NCBI RefSeq assembly: GCF_017303055.1
Contig: NZ_JAEKJT010000012.1
Coordinates: 1 to 64,000, forward strand
DNA length: 64,000 nt
Source: Halomonas litopenaei
GTDB lineage: Bacteria; Pseudomonadota; Gammaproteobacteria; Pseudomonadales; Halomonadaceae
Direction of reading: 5' to 3'
A program made the position numbers and the translations under genes. The notes under the pieces were generated by a model. That model saw only the letters and a program-made list of their open reading frames with translations. It was not told the origin of the DNA and ran no database searches. Positions within the stretch are counted from its first letter, which is position 1. Every line of letters starts with the position of its first letter. Positions 43,435-52,360 of the stretch are shown here, piece by piece.

Positions 43435-44208
43435 ATGAGTGTTGTAGAAAGCCTTCGCCCCCGCCAGGGACTGCGCGTACTGGTGACCGCCGGCGCGTCG
43501 GGCATTGGCCTTGCCATTGCCAGCGCCTTTGCCGAAGCCGGTGCTCGGGTTCACGTCTGCGACATCGATGACAAGGCGCTGGATGCCCTGCCGCCACACA
43601 TCACACGTACCCATTGCGACGTCAGCAACGACGAGGATGTCGCTCGCCTGTTCGACGATGCATCGGCCCTGGGGGGCCTGGACGTGGTCGTCAATAACGC
43701 CGGTATTGCTGGCCCGACGGCAGGCATCGAGGACATCGACCACGCCAGCTGGACCCAGACCATCGATATCAACCTCAACGGACAGTACCGGGTCGCACAC
43801 CGTGCAGCGCCCTTGCTGCGTGATAGTCAGGGACTGCTGGTCAATCTGGCCTCCGTGGCTGGCCGCCTGGGGTTCGCCTATCGCACCCCCTATGCCGCCA
43901 GCAAATGGGCCGTGGTCGGCCTGACCAAGAGCCTGGCCTGCGAGCTTGGTCCGGAAGGCGTGCGTGTGAATGCCATTCTTCCGGGCATCGTGCGCGGCCC
44001 ACGGATCACCAAGGTCATTGAGGATCGAGCGGCCAAGCGTGGCATCAGCTACGAGGAGATGGAGACCGAGAACCTCTCAAAGATATCGATGCGCCGCATG
44101 GTAGACCCGACGGATATCGCCGCCATGGCGCTGTTCCTCGCTGCACCAGGCGGATCCAACATCTCGGGGCAGGCGCTCAGTGTCTGTGCCAACGTCGAAT
44201 CCCTCTGA
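43435..44208 (+). CDS. Short-chain dehydrogenase/reductase
   Basis: A 257-residue classical SDR. It has the cofactor motif AGASGIGLAIA near 20-30, an acidic Asp after the second strand (DIDDKAL) that favours NAD, the NNAGIAGP block, and the catalytic YAASK. AAGGAG precedes the ATG. It probably oxidises the imported hydroxy acid or its isomer to a keto acid before cleavage by the downstream enzyme. Confidence 0.9.
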   Translation: MSVVESLRPRQGLRVLVTAGASGIGLAIASAFAEAGARVHVCDIDDKALDALPPHITRTHCDVSNDEDVARLFDDASALGGLDVVVNNAGIAGPTAGIEDIDHASWTQTIDINLNGQYRVAHRAAPLLRDSQGLLVNLASVAGRLGFAYRTPYAASKWAVVGLTKSLACELGPEGVRVNAILPGIVRGPRITKVIEDRAAKRGISYEEMETENLSKISMRRMVDPTDIAAMALFLAAPGGSNISGQALSVCANVESL

Positions 44209-44223
44209 CCTCAGGACGCTCTC

Positions 44224-45159
44224 ATGACGACTTCCATCGGTGTGGTCGGCGCAGGACTCATTGGTCGCGCCTGGGCCATCGTCTTTGCTCGAGCAGAGCT
44301 GCCCGTCACCTTGTTTGATGTAGATGCAGATGCCCTGGACAGGGCATCTGCAGCGATCCAGCAGTCGCTGACGGACCTGGCTGACGCTGGGCTGATCGAT
44401 GATCCAGTGGCGATCATGGCCAGAATTCGTTTTGACAGCCACCTCGTCTCGGCCATGCAGGACGCCATCTACGTCCAGGAGTGCGGGCCGGAAGACGTGA
44501 CCGCGAAACGTCAGATCTACCGCGATCTGGAGGCGGTGGTCAGCAGTGACTGCGTGCTGGCCAGCTCCACCTCGGGGATCGCCGCCTCGCGCTTTACCGA
44601 TCACCTGGAGCACCCTCAGCGCTGCCTCGTGGCACATCCGGTCAACCCGCCCTACCTGATTCCTCTGGTAGAGGTGGTACCGACGCCAGCCACCAGTGAA
44701 CAGAGTGTTCAGCGGGCGATGGCCCTGATGGAACAAGCCCGCCAGGTCCCGATTCTGGTCCACCAGGAGGTGGCAGGCTTTGTCCTCAACCGCCTGCAAG
44801 GGGCGCTGCTCAACGAAGCCCTGCGGCTGTTCCGCGATGGCGTGGTGTCCGCCGAGGACCTCGACAAGACCATGAAACACGGGCTCGGCCTGCGCTGGTC
44901 CTTCATGGGCCCCTTCGAGACCATCGACCTCAATGCGCCTGCAGGCATTGCCGACTACGGCAAGCGTTACGGCCCGCTGTATCGCGATATTGATCGCGAG
45001 CGCGGACAGGAAGACCCCTGGCTCGACGCCACCCTGGAGGCACTGGACGAGCAGCGCCGCGCCTTGCTCCCCACACACGAACTGGGTGAACGCCAGGCCT
45101 GGCGTGATCGCCGCTTGATGGCACTGCTCGCCCATCAGCAGGCTACGACACCACGCTAA
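44224..45159 (+). CDS. 3-hydroxyacyl-CoA dehydrogenase-family enzyme (carnitine/gulonate dehydrogenase-like)
   Basis: A 311-residue NAD-dependent dehydrogenase. GAGLIGRAWAIVFARA is the Rossmann motif (8-23), and the catalytic His lies in HPVNPP (about residue 138). The single-domain length and the AHPVNPPYLIPLVEVVP block place it with free-acid dehydrogenases such as L-carnitine and L-gulonate 3-dehydrogenase. It should make a beta-keto acid, the substrate type of the next enzyme. Carnitine itself is possible, but the betainyl-CoA thioesterase of carnitine operons is not present. Confidence 0.85.
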   Translation: MTTSIGVVGAGLIGRAWAIVFARAELPVTLFDVDADALDRASAAIQQSLTDLADAGLIDDPVAIMARIRFDSHLVSAMQDAIYVQECGPEDVTAKRQIYRDLEAVVSSDCVLASSTSGIAASRFTDHLEHPQRCLVAHPVNPPYLIPLVEVVPTPATSEQSVQRAMALMEQARQVPILVHQEVAGFVLNRLQGALLNEALRLFRDGVVSAEDLDKTMKHGLGLRWSFMGPFETIDLNAPAGIADYGKRYGPLYRDIDRERGQEDPWLDATLEALDEQRRALLPTHELGERQAWRDRRLMALLAHQQATTPR

Positions 45160-45223
45160 ACCGCACACGTCATGCGGCAACGTTCACGCCGCTGTGCTCA
45201 CTTTGCTAGAGGACTTCACGGAA

Positions 45224-46156
45224 ATGGCTGCAAAACGCAAGGTCATCATCACCTGCGCCGTCACCGGCGCCATTCACACCCCGTCCATGTCTCGCTACCT
45301 TCCCGTCACCCCCGAGGAGATTGCCGAGGCCGGTATCGCCGCCGCCGAGGCTGGCGCGTCGGTGCTGCATTTGCATGCCCGGGACCCCAAGGATGGCAGG
45401 CCGACCCAGGATCCGGCGATGTTCGAGCGCTTCCTGCCGCGCATCAAGAGCTCCTGCGACGCGGTGATCAATCTGACCACCGGCGGCAGCCCCCATATGA
45501 CGGTGGAAGAACGTATGCGCCCCGCCATGGAGTTCAAGCCTGAGCTGGCGTCCATGAACATGGGATCGATCAACTTCGGCCTGTTCCCGATGCTGGATCG
45601 CTACAACGAGCTGACCCATCAGTGGGAGCGCGATCACCTGGCCAATAGCCGTGACCTGGTGTTCAAGAACACCTTCGCTGATATCGAAAAAGCCATGACG
45701 CTTGGCGATGCCAATGGCACCCGCTTTGAATGCGAGTGCTACGACATCGGCCACCTGTATTCGCTGCGCAATCTACTCGACCGTGGTGTCGCCAAGGGCC
45801 GCGTCTTCGTCCAGAGCGTGTTCGGTATCCTGGGTGGCATCGGGCCGCATCCTGAAGACGTCATGCACATGCGCCGCACCGCAGACCGCCTGTTCGGCGA
45901 TGACTATGAATGGTCTGTGCTGGGGGCCGGCAGCAGCCAGATGCGCATTGCAGCGCAAGCCGCTGCCATGGGTGGACACGTGCGCGTCGGTCTCGAGGAC
46001 TCGCTGTGGCTTGGGCCGGGCAAGCTGGCCGAGACCAATGCAAGCCAGGTGACCAAGGTTCGCGAGATTCTGGAGGGCCTGTCTCTCGAGGTGGCCACAC
46101 CCGACGAGGCGCGTCAGATGCTTGGACTCAAGGGCGGGGATCAGGTCGGGTTCTAG
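45224..46156 (+). CDS. Beta-keto acid cleavage enzyme (BKACE, DUF849)
   Basis: A 310-residue enzyme of the BKACE (DUF849) family, which cleaves a beta-keto acid with acetyl-CoA to give acetoacetate and a new CoA ester. The zinc ligands His49 and His51 lie in HLHARDP, and the family blocks NLTTGGSPHMTVEERM, MNMGSINFG and GAGSSQMRIAAQAAAMGGHVRVGLED follow. ATG 45224 has GAGGA upstream. Together with the dehydrogenases it forms a carnitine-type degradation logic; the natural side chain is unknown. Confidence 0.92.
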   Translation: MAAKRKVIITCAVTGAIHTPSMSRYLPVTPEEIAEAGIAAAEAGASVLHLHARDPKDGRPTQDPAMFERFLPRIKSSCDAVINLTTGGSPHMTVEERMRPAMEFKPELASMNMGSINFGLFPMLDRYNELTHQWERDHLANSRDLVFKNTFADIEKAMTLGDANGTRFECECYDIGHLYSLRNLLDRGVAKGRVFVQSVFGILGGIGPHPEDVMHMRRTADRLFGDDYEWSVLGAGSSQMRIAAQAAAMGGHVRVGLEDSLWLGPGKLAETNASQVTKVREILEGLSLEVATPDEARQMLGLKGGDQVGF

Positions 46157-46210
46157 GCTTGGCCCGCCGTTGAGCATGCCAATATCAGCACCCGCATAAG
46201 GAGATGGGTT

Positions 46211-46738
46211 GTGACGCTTTATCGACTCGGGGGCGCGTCCCCCGATATCGCCGCCGACGCCATGGTGATGGACGAGGCGACCCTGATCGGTGACGTGCAG
46301 CTGGGAGCAGACGTGAGTGTCTGGCCAGGTGCCGTCCTGCGTGGCGACAATGCCCCCATCCTGGTAGGCGCCGGCAGCAACCTGCAGGATGGCTGCGTGG
46401 TCCACACAGACCCCGGTGAGCCGGTGACCATTGGCCAGCGTGTCACCATTGGTCACCTGGCCATGTTGCACGGCTGCCGAATTGGCGACGAGGTGCTGGT
46501 CGGCATGAATGCTACCATCCTCAACGCAGCGGTGATCGGGGAGCAGAGTATCGTTGGCGCCGGAGCCCTGATTACCTCCGGCAAACGTTTTCCCCCACGA
46601 TCGCTCATCCTCGGCAGTCCCGCCAAACGCGTGCGTGAGCTGACCGAGGAAGAGGTCGAGTCGGTGAAGACCAATGCTCAGGTCTATATCGACAAGATCG
46701 CCACCTATGCTTCTCTGGAGCGTATTGAGCCGGCGTGA
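46211..46738 (+). CDS. Gamma-carbonic-anhydrase-like hexapeptide protein
   Basis: A 175-residue left-handed beta-helix protein of the YrdA/PaaY/CaiE group. Three zinc-ligand His residues fit VVHTDPGE, IGHLAMLHG. It begins with GTG after AAGGAG. Members in catabolic operons, such as PaaY, act as thioesterases or as chaperone-like CoA-pathway proteins rather than as carbonic anhydrases. In this operon it may hydrolyse the CoA ester made by the BKACE enzyme, replacing the missing thioesterase. That role is an inference from position. Confidence 0.85.
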   Translation: MTLYRLGGASPDIAADAMVMDEATLIGDVQLGADVSVWPGAVLRGDNAPILVGAGSNLQDGCVVHTDPGEPVTIGQRVTIGHLAMLHGCRIGDEVLVGMNATILNAAVIGEQSIVGAGALITSGKRFPPRSLILGSPAKRVRELTEEEVESVKTNAQVYIDKIATYASLERIEPA

Positions 46739-46775
46739 GCGCCGGCAATACAGTCACCCGACAAGATATGCCTCG

Positions 46776-47780
46776 ATGAAAAAGAAATCCGTCACCTCCC
46801 GCGATGTTGCCCGCCTGGCCGGTGTCTCGCAGTCTGCCGTCAGTCGCACCTTCTCTCCCGAGGCGAAGGTATCGGAAAAGACTCGCCGGAAGGTCATGGA
46901 AGCCGCTCGAGAGCTCGGCTATCGCCCCAATACCATCGCGCGCTCCCTGATCACTCGCTCCAGCAGGACCATCGCCGTCGTGGTGTATAGCCTGGAGAAT
47001 CCGTTCTACAGCTTCATGCTCGAAGAGGCATCACGGTTCTTTCGGCAGCAGGGCTATCACCTGCTGCTGTTTTCTGCCCCCGCCAGCGATGGCTTCGATG
47101 CCGTGCTGGAAGACATTCTGCGCAGTCAGGTGGAAGGCATTCTCATGCTCGCCATCACCATGACGGAGGAGCAAGCCGCCGTGGTGTCCGACTACGAAAT
47201 CCCCGTGGTCATCATCAACCGTACCGTGGACTATGCCGGCATCAGTCAGGTGGCCTGCGACAACTATCAAGGGGGCTACTGGGCGGGCCGACACCTCGCT
47301 TCACAAGGCCACCGTCGCGTGGCGTACCTGGCGGGTCTTCCCGCCACGTCTACCAGCTGCCAACGGCAGGCGGGACTGGAAGAGGGTCTGGCAGCGGCAG
47401 GCCAGACACTGCATGCCTGCGACGTGGGCAACTATCAGTACGCAGACGCCTGTCAGGCGACTCGCCGCCTGTTTACCCACCCCACTCCGCCCGACGCCCT
47501 GTTCGCCGCCAACGACCTGATGGCCATCGCTGCCATGGAGGTGCTGCAGAGCGAGTTTCAGCTGCGCATCCCACAGGACGTATCGATCATCGGCTTCGAT
47601 GATGTGCCCATGGCCGCCTGGCCCAGTCACTCCCTGACCACTCTGCAGCAACCGGTACAGACCATGATCATGCGCGCCACCGAACTCCTGATGGCCCAGA
47701 TCGATCACCCGGACACCCCTCCGCAGCAGCTGACCCTGCCGGTGACGCCGATGCTCCGCAGCAGCGTCCGGCGCGCATGA
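46776..47780 (+). CDS. LacI-family transcriptional regulator
   Basis: A 334-residue regulator. The N-terminal helix-turn-helix TSRDVARLAGVSQSAVSRTF (about 6-25) and hinge are followed by a periplasmic-binding-protein-like effector domain (VVVYSLENPFYS..., SIIGFDDVPMA). It is the last gene of the TRAP/BKACE operon, 37 bp after the previous gene. It probably binds the TACGTA-centred palindromes upstream of the operon. Confidence 0.9.
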   Translation: MKKKSVTSRDVARLAGVSQSAVSRTFSPEAKVSEKTRRKVMEAARELGYRPNTIARSLITRSSRTIAVVVYSLENPFYSFMLEEASRFFRQQGYHLLLFSAPASDGFDAVLEDILRSQVEGILMLAITMTEEQAAVVSDYEIPVVIINRTVDYAGISQVACDNYQGGYWAGRHLASQGHRRVAYLAGLPATSTSCQRQAGLEEGLAAAGQTLHACDVGNYQYADACQATRRLFTHPTPPDALFAANDLMAIAAMEVLQSEFQLRIPQDVSIIGFDDVPMAAWPSHSLTTLQQPVQTMIMRATELLMAQIDHPDTPPQQLTLPVTPMLRSSVRRA

Positions 47781-47811
47781 CGCGCCAGGTCGCCAGTGCA
47801 CTCCGCCGTGT

Positions 47812-48276
47812 CTAGCCCAGCGGCAGCCGGTTGGTGGACTTGATTTCTCGCAGGGACAGACTGGAGCGAATGTTGGTGACGCCCGGCAAGCGCCGCAACA
47901 CGCGCTCGATGAAGTCACTGTAGTCCTCCAGGTCTCGAGCGACGACCATCAGCAGGAAGTCATCATCTCCGGTCGTATTGTGGCATGACAGAATATTCGG
48001 GCTGTCGATCACCACCTTCTCGAACGCCGCCACCGTGGTGGCGTCATGGGCCATGCAATTGAGTTGAACGAACGCCATCACCCCTAGCCCGAGACGCTTG
48101 CGATCAAGCGTTGCCTGATAGCCTGAGATAACGCCGTCCTGCTCAAGACGCTTCAACCGTCGCCAGCATGGTGTCTCGCTCAATGACAGCGCCTCGGCAA
48201 GACGCGCATTGGTGATTCGACCGTCCTGCTGCAACAGATCAAGCAGCTGTAGATTTTTCCTGTCCAGCCCACTCAC
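47812..48276 (-). CDS. Lrp/AsnC-family regulator
   Basis: A 154-residue regulator with an N-terminal helix-turn-helix (NARLAEALSLSETPCWRRLKRLE) and a C-terminal RAM ligand-binding domain (about 70-150). The start chosen is GTG at 48276, which gives the usual family length; the in-frame ATG at 48390 would add 38 unlike residues. It is divergent from the zinc alcohol dehydrogenase and probably controls it. The ligand is likely an amino acid or related compound. Confidence 0.87.
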   Translation of the reverse strand: MSGLDRKNLQLLDLLQQDGRITNARLAEALSLSETPCWRRLKRLEQDGVISGYQATLDRKRLGLGVMAFVQLNCMAHDATTVAAFEKVVIDSPNILSCHNTTGDDDFLLMVVARDLEDYSDFIERVLRRLPGVTNIRSSLSLREIKSTNRLPLG

Positions 48277-48412
48277 GCAATGTTCTCCCAACAAACCTTG
48301 TAGAAATAAAAGATACTTTCCACATTGCGGGCTCTCAAGAAAATATAGCAAAGCAATTCCTGGCCAACGCTCTAGCATGGAACGACACATTCAGCCTTTG
48401 CGAGAGTCGATC

Positions 48413-49453
48413 ATGCGTGCCGTTGTCATTGAAAAGTTCCAGCAGTTACCCAGTGTTCGGGTGGTGAAGGATCCTGCACCAGAGCCCCACGGCGTGGTCG
48501 TCAAGGTCGAAGCGGCTGGGCTATGTCGCAGTGACTGGCATGGCTGGATGGGCCACGATGCGGATATCACCCTCCCCCATGTCCCCGGCCACGAGATGGC
48601 GGGTGTCGTGGTTGCCGCCGGCAAGGACGTCACGCAATGGAAAGAGGGCGACCGTGTCACAGTGCCCTTCGTCAGCGGCTGCGGACGCTGCCACGAGTGT
48701 CGTGCAGGCCATCAGCAAGTCTGCCACTCGCAGTTTCAACCGGGCTTCACTCACTGGGGGGCCTTTGCCGAATACACCAGCCTGCATCACGCCGACCTCA
48801 ACCTCGTTGCGCTGCCAGAGGACATGTCATTTTCCACCGCCGCCAGTCTCGGCTGCCGTTTTGCCACAGCCTTCCGTGCAGTAGTGGATCAGGGGCGCGT
48901 GTCTGCCGGTGCGTGGGTCAGCGTGCATGGCTGTGGTGGCGTCGGCCTGTCTGCAATCATGATCGCCTCTGCGCTTGGCGCCCGGGTCATCGCCATCGAC
49001 ATCACGGACGGCGCACTGGTGATGGCCAAGAAACTGGGCGCCGTTGCCACGATCAATGCCTCGCAAAGATCGGATGTGGTGGAAGCGATTCAAGACATCA
49101 GTGCCGGCGGCGCTCACCTTTCCTTTGATGCCCTGGGCACTCAGGTCACCTGCAGCAACTCGATCATGGGACTACGTACCCGAGGCCGACACGTACAGAT
49201 TGGGCTGCTGGCTGGGGAGCACCGGGCACCGGCGATCCCCATGCACAAGGTGATCGCCGAGGAGCTCGAACTTGTCGGCAGCCACGGCATGCAGGCTCAC
49301 CGCTATGACGCCATGCTGGGGATGATCCAGCAGGGGCAGCTGAATCCATCGCTGCTGGTGGGTGATCGCATTACGCTGGATGACACTCCCGCCCGGCTCA
49401 CCAGCATGGATCAGTTCAAGGGGGTGGGCGCTACGGTGATTGATCGTTTCTGA
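48413..49453 (+). CDS. Zinc-dependent alcohol dehydrogenase
   Basis: A 346-residue medium-chain dehydrogenase. Catalytic-zinc ligands lie in GLCRSDWH and GHE, the structural-zinc Cys set in CGRCHECRAGHQQVC, and the NAD motif in GCGGVGLSA. ATG 48413 follows a modest GAGAG site. It is divergent from an Lrp-type gene and 136 bp ahead of the M20 hydrolase gene, so it may be part of the same amino-acid-derivative pathway or a separate unit. Substrate unknown. Confidence 0.88.
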   Translation: MRAVVIEKFQQLPSVRVVKDPAPEPHGVVVKVEAAGLCRSDWHGWMGHDADITLPHVPGHEMAGVVVAAGKDVTQWKEGDRVTVPFVSGCGRCHECRAGHQQVCHSQFQPGFTHWGAFAEYTSLHHADLNLVALPEDMSFSTAASLGCRFATAFRAVVDQGRVSAGAWVSVHGCGGVGLSAIMIASALGARVIAIDITDGALVMAKKLGAVATINASQRSDVVEAIQDISAGGAHLSFDALGTQVTCSNSIMGLRTRGRHVQIGLLAGEHRAPAIPMHKVIAEELELVGSHGMQAHRYDAMLGMIQQGQLNPSLLVGDRITLDDTPARLTSMDQFKGVGATVIDRF

Positions 49454-49589
49454 CACGCCACAACTGTTGACCACCAAGCAACAATTGCATGCCTGTTGAC
49501 CGCTGCATCCGTGACGCTGATTCCCCTACCTTGGCACTGCTCAGCGACGTTAAGCGTCCATGGATCATCGTCAACAACAAGGACCCAGC

Positions 49590-50744
49590 ATGTTCACCGC
49601 GCAACAGGTCAACGAGAGTATGGCGCTGCGACAGGATCTGCATCGCCATCCCGAGCTCAAGTTCGAGGAGCACCGCACCGCCGCGATCGTAGCATCGCGA
49701 CTCAAGGAGCTCGGCTACAAGGTCACCGAAAACATCGCCGGGACGGGCGTCCTGGCGGAACTGGATACCGGACGCATCGGGCCAGTGATCGCCTTTCGGG
49801 CCGACATGGATGCACTGCCCATCCAGGAGGCCAACACCTTTGACCACGGTTCACGCCATCCGGGCCTCATGCATGCCTGCGGCCATGACGGCCACACCGC
49901 CGCCCTGCTGCTGGCGGCCGAAGCCATCATCCAGCGTCGAGACGCTCTGTGCGGCCACCTCAAGCTGATCTTTCAGCCGGCCGAGGAAGGTGGCAATGGT
50001 GCCGCGCGCATGATCGAGGAAGGAGTCCTCGACAATCCCCGCGTGTCCGCCATCTTCGGCTATCACAATCGCCCCGGCTTCCCCGCTGGCCAAGTCTTCG
50101 TCAAGCCAGGACCGGCGATGGGGGGCAATGACACCTTCCGCGTGACCATCAAGGGACGTTTCGGGCATGCCGCCATGCCGCACCTCGCGGTGGACCCGAT
50201 CTACGTCGGCGCCAGTGTTGTCCAGCAGCTGCAGGGCCTGGTGGGACGTCACAAGTCTCCGCTCGAGGCCGGGGTCATCACCGTCGCGGCCTTTCATGCT
50301 GGAGAGGCCGCCAATGTGATTCCCGGCGAAGCCGAACTGGTCGTCAATATCCGCAGCGATCGCGCCTCATCCCGCGAGGCCTTGGCCGGACAGCTCGAAC
50401 GGGTGGTCGACGGAGTCTGCAGCGCCCACGGCGCCAGCTTCGAGATGTTCCACGAGCACCAGATTCCACCGTTGGTCAATGACCCGGAATGGGCTGAGAA
50501 GGTTCTTACGGCGGCCAAGGAAGCGCAGGTCAGTGACGACATCCAGCAACTGGACTACATGCCTACCATGGGGGCAGAGGACTTTGCGTTCTATCTCCAG
50601 CAGGTCCCTGGCTGCTTCTTCTTTGTCGGTAACGGTGACAGTGCCTACCTGCATAACGAGCACTACGACTTCAACGACCAGATCCTGCCGGTCGCAGGCG
50701 GCACCTTCGTGGCATTGGCGCAACACCTGATGCAAGCGAACTGA
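49590..50744 (+). CDS. M20D-family amidohydrolase (hippurate/aminobenzoyl-glutamate hydrolase-like)
   Basis: A 384-residue metallo-amidohydrolase. Metal ligands are present in MHACGHDGHTA, PAEEGGNGA, GYHNRPG and the C-terminal LHNEHYDFND. M20D enzymes remove acyl groups from amino acids such as hippurate or p-aminobenzoyl-glutamate. ATG 49590 has AAGGA upstream. An AbgT transporter gene follows 110 bp later, a pairing that strongly suggests import and hydrolysis of an N-acyl amino acid. Confidence 0.9.
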   Translation: MFTAQQVNESMALRQDLHRHPELKFEEHRTAAIVASRLKELGYKVTENIAGTGVLAELDTGRIGPVIAFRADMDALPIQEANTFDHGSRHPGLMHACGHDGHTAALLLAAEAIIQRRDALCGHLKLIFQPAEEGGNGAARMIEEGVLDNPRVSAIFGYHNRPGFPAGQVFVKPGPAMGGNDTFRVTIKGRFGHAAMPHLAVDPIYVGASVVQQLQGLVGRHKSPLEAGVITVAAFHAGEAANVIPGEAELVVNIRSDRASSREALAGQLERVVDGVCSAHGASFEMFHEHQIPPLVNDPEWAEKVLTAAKEAQVSDDIQQLDYMPTMGAEDFAFYLQQVPGCFFFVGNGDSAYLHNEHYDFNDQILPVAGGTFVALAQHLMQAN

Positions 50745-50854
50745 CAGAGACCCCTAACGGTGCCGGCGGTAGCAGAACAGACACCATCGACAACGTTCTG
50801 TTGCTGTGTCCGCGAGTGAACGTTTCAGACAACCTCATAACAAGGTCAAGAGCC

Positions 50855-52360
50855 ATGCAAGCCGTCCTCAGCTCCATTGAGCGTGTAGGCAACAAACTGC
50901 CTCATCCCTTCATTCTGTTCACCATCCTGGCTGCCGTGGTGGTGGTGGTCTCTGCCATTCTCGCCACCTTGGGCGTGTCAGCGGTCAACCCGCAGACGGA
51001 TGCCGTGGTCCACGTGCGAAGCCTGATCTCTGCAGATGGACTGGAGTTCATGCTGACCAGCGTCGTCAGCAACTTTGTCAACTTCCCGCCCCTGGGCCTG
51101 ATCCTGGTGGTGATGTTCGGTATCGGTCTCGCCGACAAGGTGGGCTTGATGTCGACCCTGATGCAGGTCAGCGTGGCCAAGGCACCGCCGTCGCTGCTCA
51201 CCTTCTGCGTGTTTCTGGCGGGCATCTGCGGCAGCATCGCCTCGGATGCCAACTACCTGATCCTGATTCCCCTGGCCGCCATGGTCTACTACTCCGTCGG
51301 TCGGCATCCGATTGCCGGTGCGGCCGCCGCCTATGCAGCGGCTGGGGCGGGCTTCGACGCCAGCCTCTTCATCACGGTCGGGGATGCGCTGTTCGCCGGT
51401 ATTACCACCGATGCGGCGAGACTGGTGGATCCAGAGGCGTACATCTCTCCAGTGGACAACTACTACTTCGTGGCCTGCTCCGTGTTCGTGCTTGCCACGG
51501 TAGGCACCTTGGTGATCGACAAGGTGATCGAACCGCGACTGCAGCGAACCCTGCCACTTGGCAAGGACTTCACCGCTGAGGTGGAGACTCACGAACTGAG
51601 CGCCGACGAGAAGCGCGGTCTCAAGCGTGTGGGACTGACGACGCTGGTCTATCTGGCCTTGGTACTGCTGGCCGTGCTGCCAGAGGCATCGCCTCTGCGC
51701 AACGATGAGGGCGGACTGATCCCGTCACCGTTCTTGAAGTCGCTGGTACCCCTGATGTTCGGCTACTTCGTCGCCATCGGTCTGGTCTACGGCATCGCGG
51801 TGGGCAAGATCAAGACCAGCCGTGACGTCCCGCAGCGCATGGCCGAGGCGGCCAGCGAGCTGGCCCCCACGCTGGTGCTTTTCTTCGCCATCTCGCAGTT
51901 CATTGCCTACTTCAAGTGGTCAGAGCTGGGGCAGTTCATTGCCATTGAAGGCTCCAACATCCTGCAGAGCACCGGCTTCACCGGCCTGCCTCTGGTTGGC
52001 GCCTTCATCCTGATGAGTGCCGTGCTCAACGTCTTCATGACCAGCGGCTCGGCCCAGTGGGCACTGATGGCACCGGTGTTCGTGCCGATGCTGATGATGA
52101 TCGACTTTGACCCGGCCTTCGTGCTGGCGATGTTCCGGATTGGCGACTCAAGCACCAACATCATCTCGCCGATGAGTCCCTACTTTTCGGTCGCCCTGGT
52201 CTACATGCAGCGCTACAAACCGGATATGGGCCTGGGAACCCTGATTGCCACGATGTTGCCCATGGCGATCACCTTCCTGCTGACCTGGAGCGCCTTCCTG
52301 ATGTTCTGGCTGACCATGGGCTGGCCGATCGGACCCGGGGTCTACATGATGGCAAGCTGA
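50855..52360 (+). CDS. AbgT-family transporter
   Basis: A 501-residue inner-membrane protein with about eleven helices. AbgT marks are GNKLPHPFILF at the N-terminus, AGICGSIASDANYLILIPLAAMVYYSVGRHPIAG and the RIGDSSTNIISPMSPYF motif. E. coli AbgT imports p-aminobenzoyl-glutamate; others export antifolates. With the M20 hydrolase gene upstream, uptake of an acylated amino acid is the better reading. ATG 50855 has AAGGT. It ends directly against the convergent LysR gene with no gap. Confidence 0.93.
   Translation: MQAVLSSIERVGNKLPHPFILFTILAAVVVVVSAILATLGVSAVNPQTDAVVHVRSLISADGLEFMLTSVVSNFVNFPPLGLILVVMFGIGLADKVGLMSTLMQVSVAKAPPSLLTFCVFLAGICGSIASDANYLILIPLAAMVYYSVGRHPIAGAAAAYAAAGAGFDASLFITVGDALFAGITTDAARLVDPEAYISPVDNYYFVACSVFVLATVGTLVIDKVIEPRLQRTLPLGKDFTAEVETHELSADEKRGLKRVGLTTLVYLALVLLAVLPEASPLRNDEGGLIPSPFLKSLVPLMFGYFVAIGLVYGIAVGKIKTSRDVPQRMAEAASELAPTLVLFFAISQFIAYFKWSELGQFIAIEGSNILQSTGFTGLPLVGAFILMSAVLNVFMTSGSAQWALMAPVFVPMLMMIDFDPAFVLAMFRIGDSSTNIISPMSPYFSVALVYMQRYKPDMGLGTLIATMLPMAITFLLTWSAFLMFWLTMGWPIGPGVYMMAS

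Noticed and set aside
42095..43438. A 447-codon frame overlapping the DctM gene in another phase
   Set aside because: The translation is His/Arg/Cys-rich and unlike any family, whereas the 42147 frame is a typical DctM permease.
44077..45180. A 367-codon minus-strand frame across the SDR and dehydrogenase genes
   Set aside because: It runs antisense to two well-supported enzymes and has no recognisable domain.
44224..46156. Straight annotation as carnitine degradation genes cdhA/cdhB
   Set aside because: The thioesterase and carnitine transporter are missing and a TRAP system and SDR are present, so the substrate is left open.
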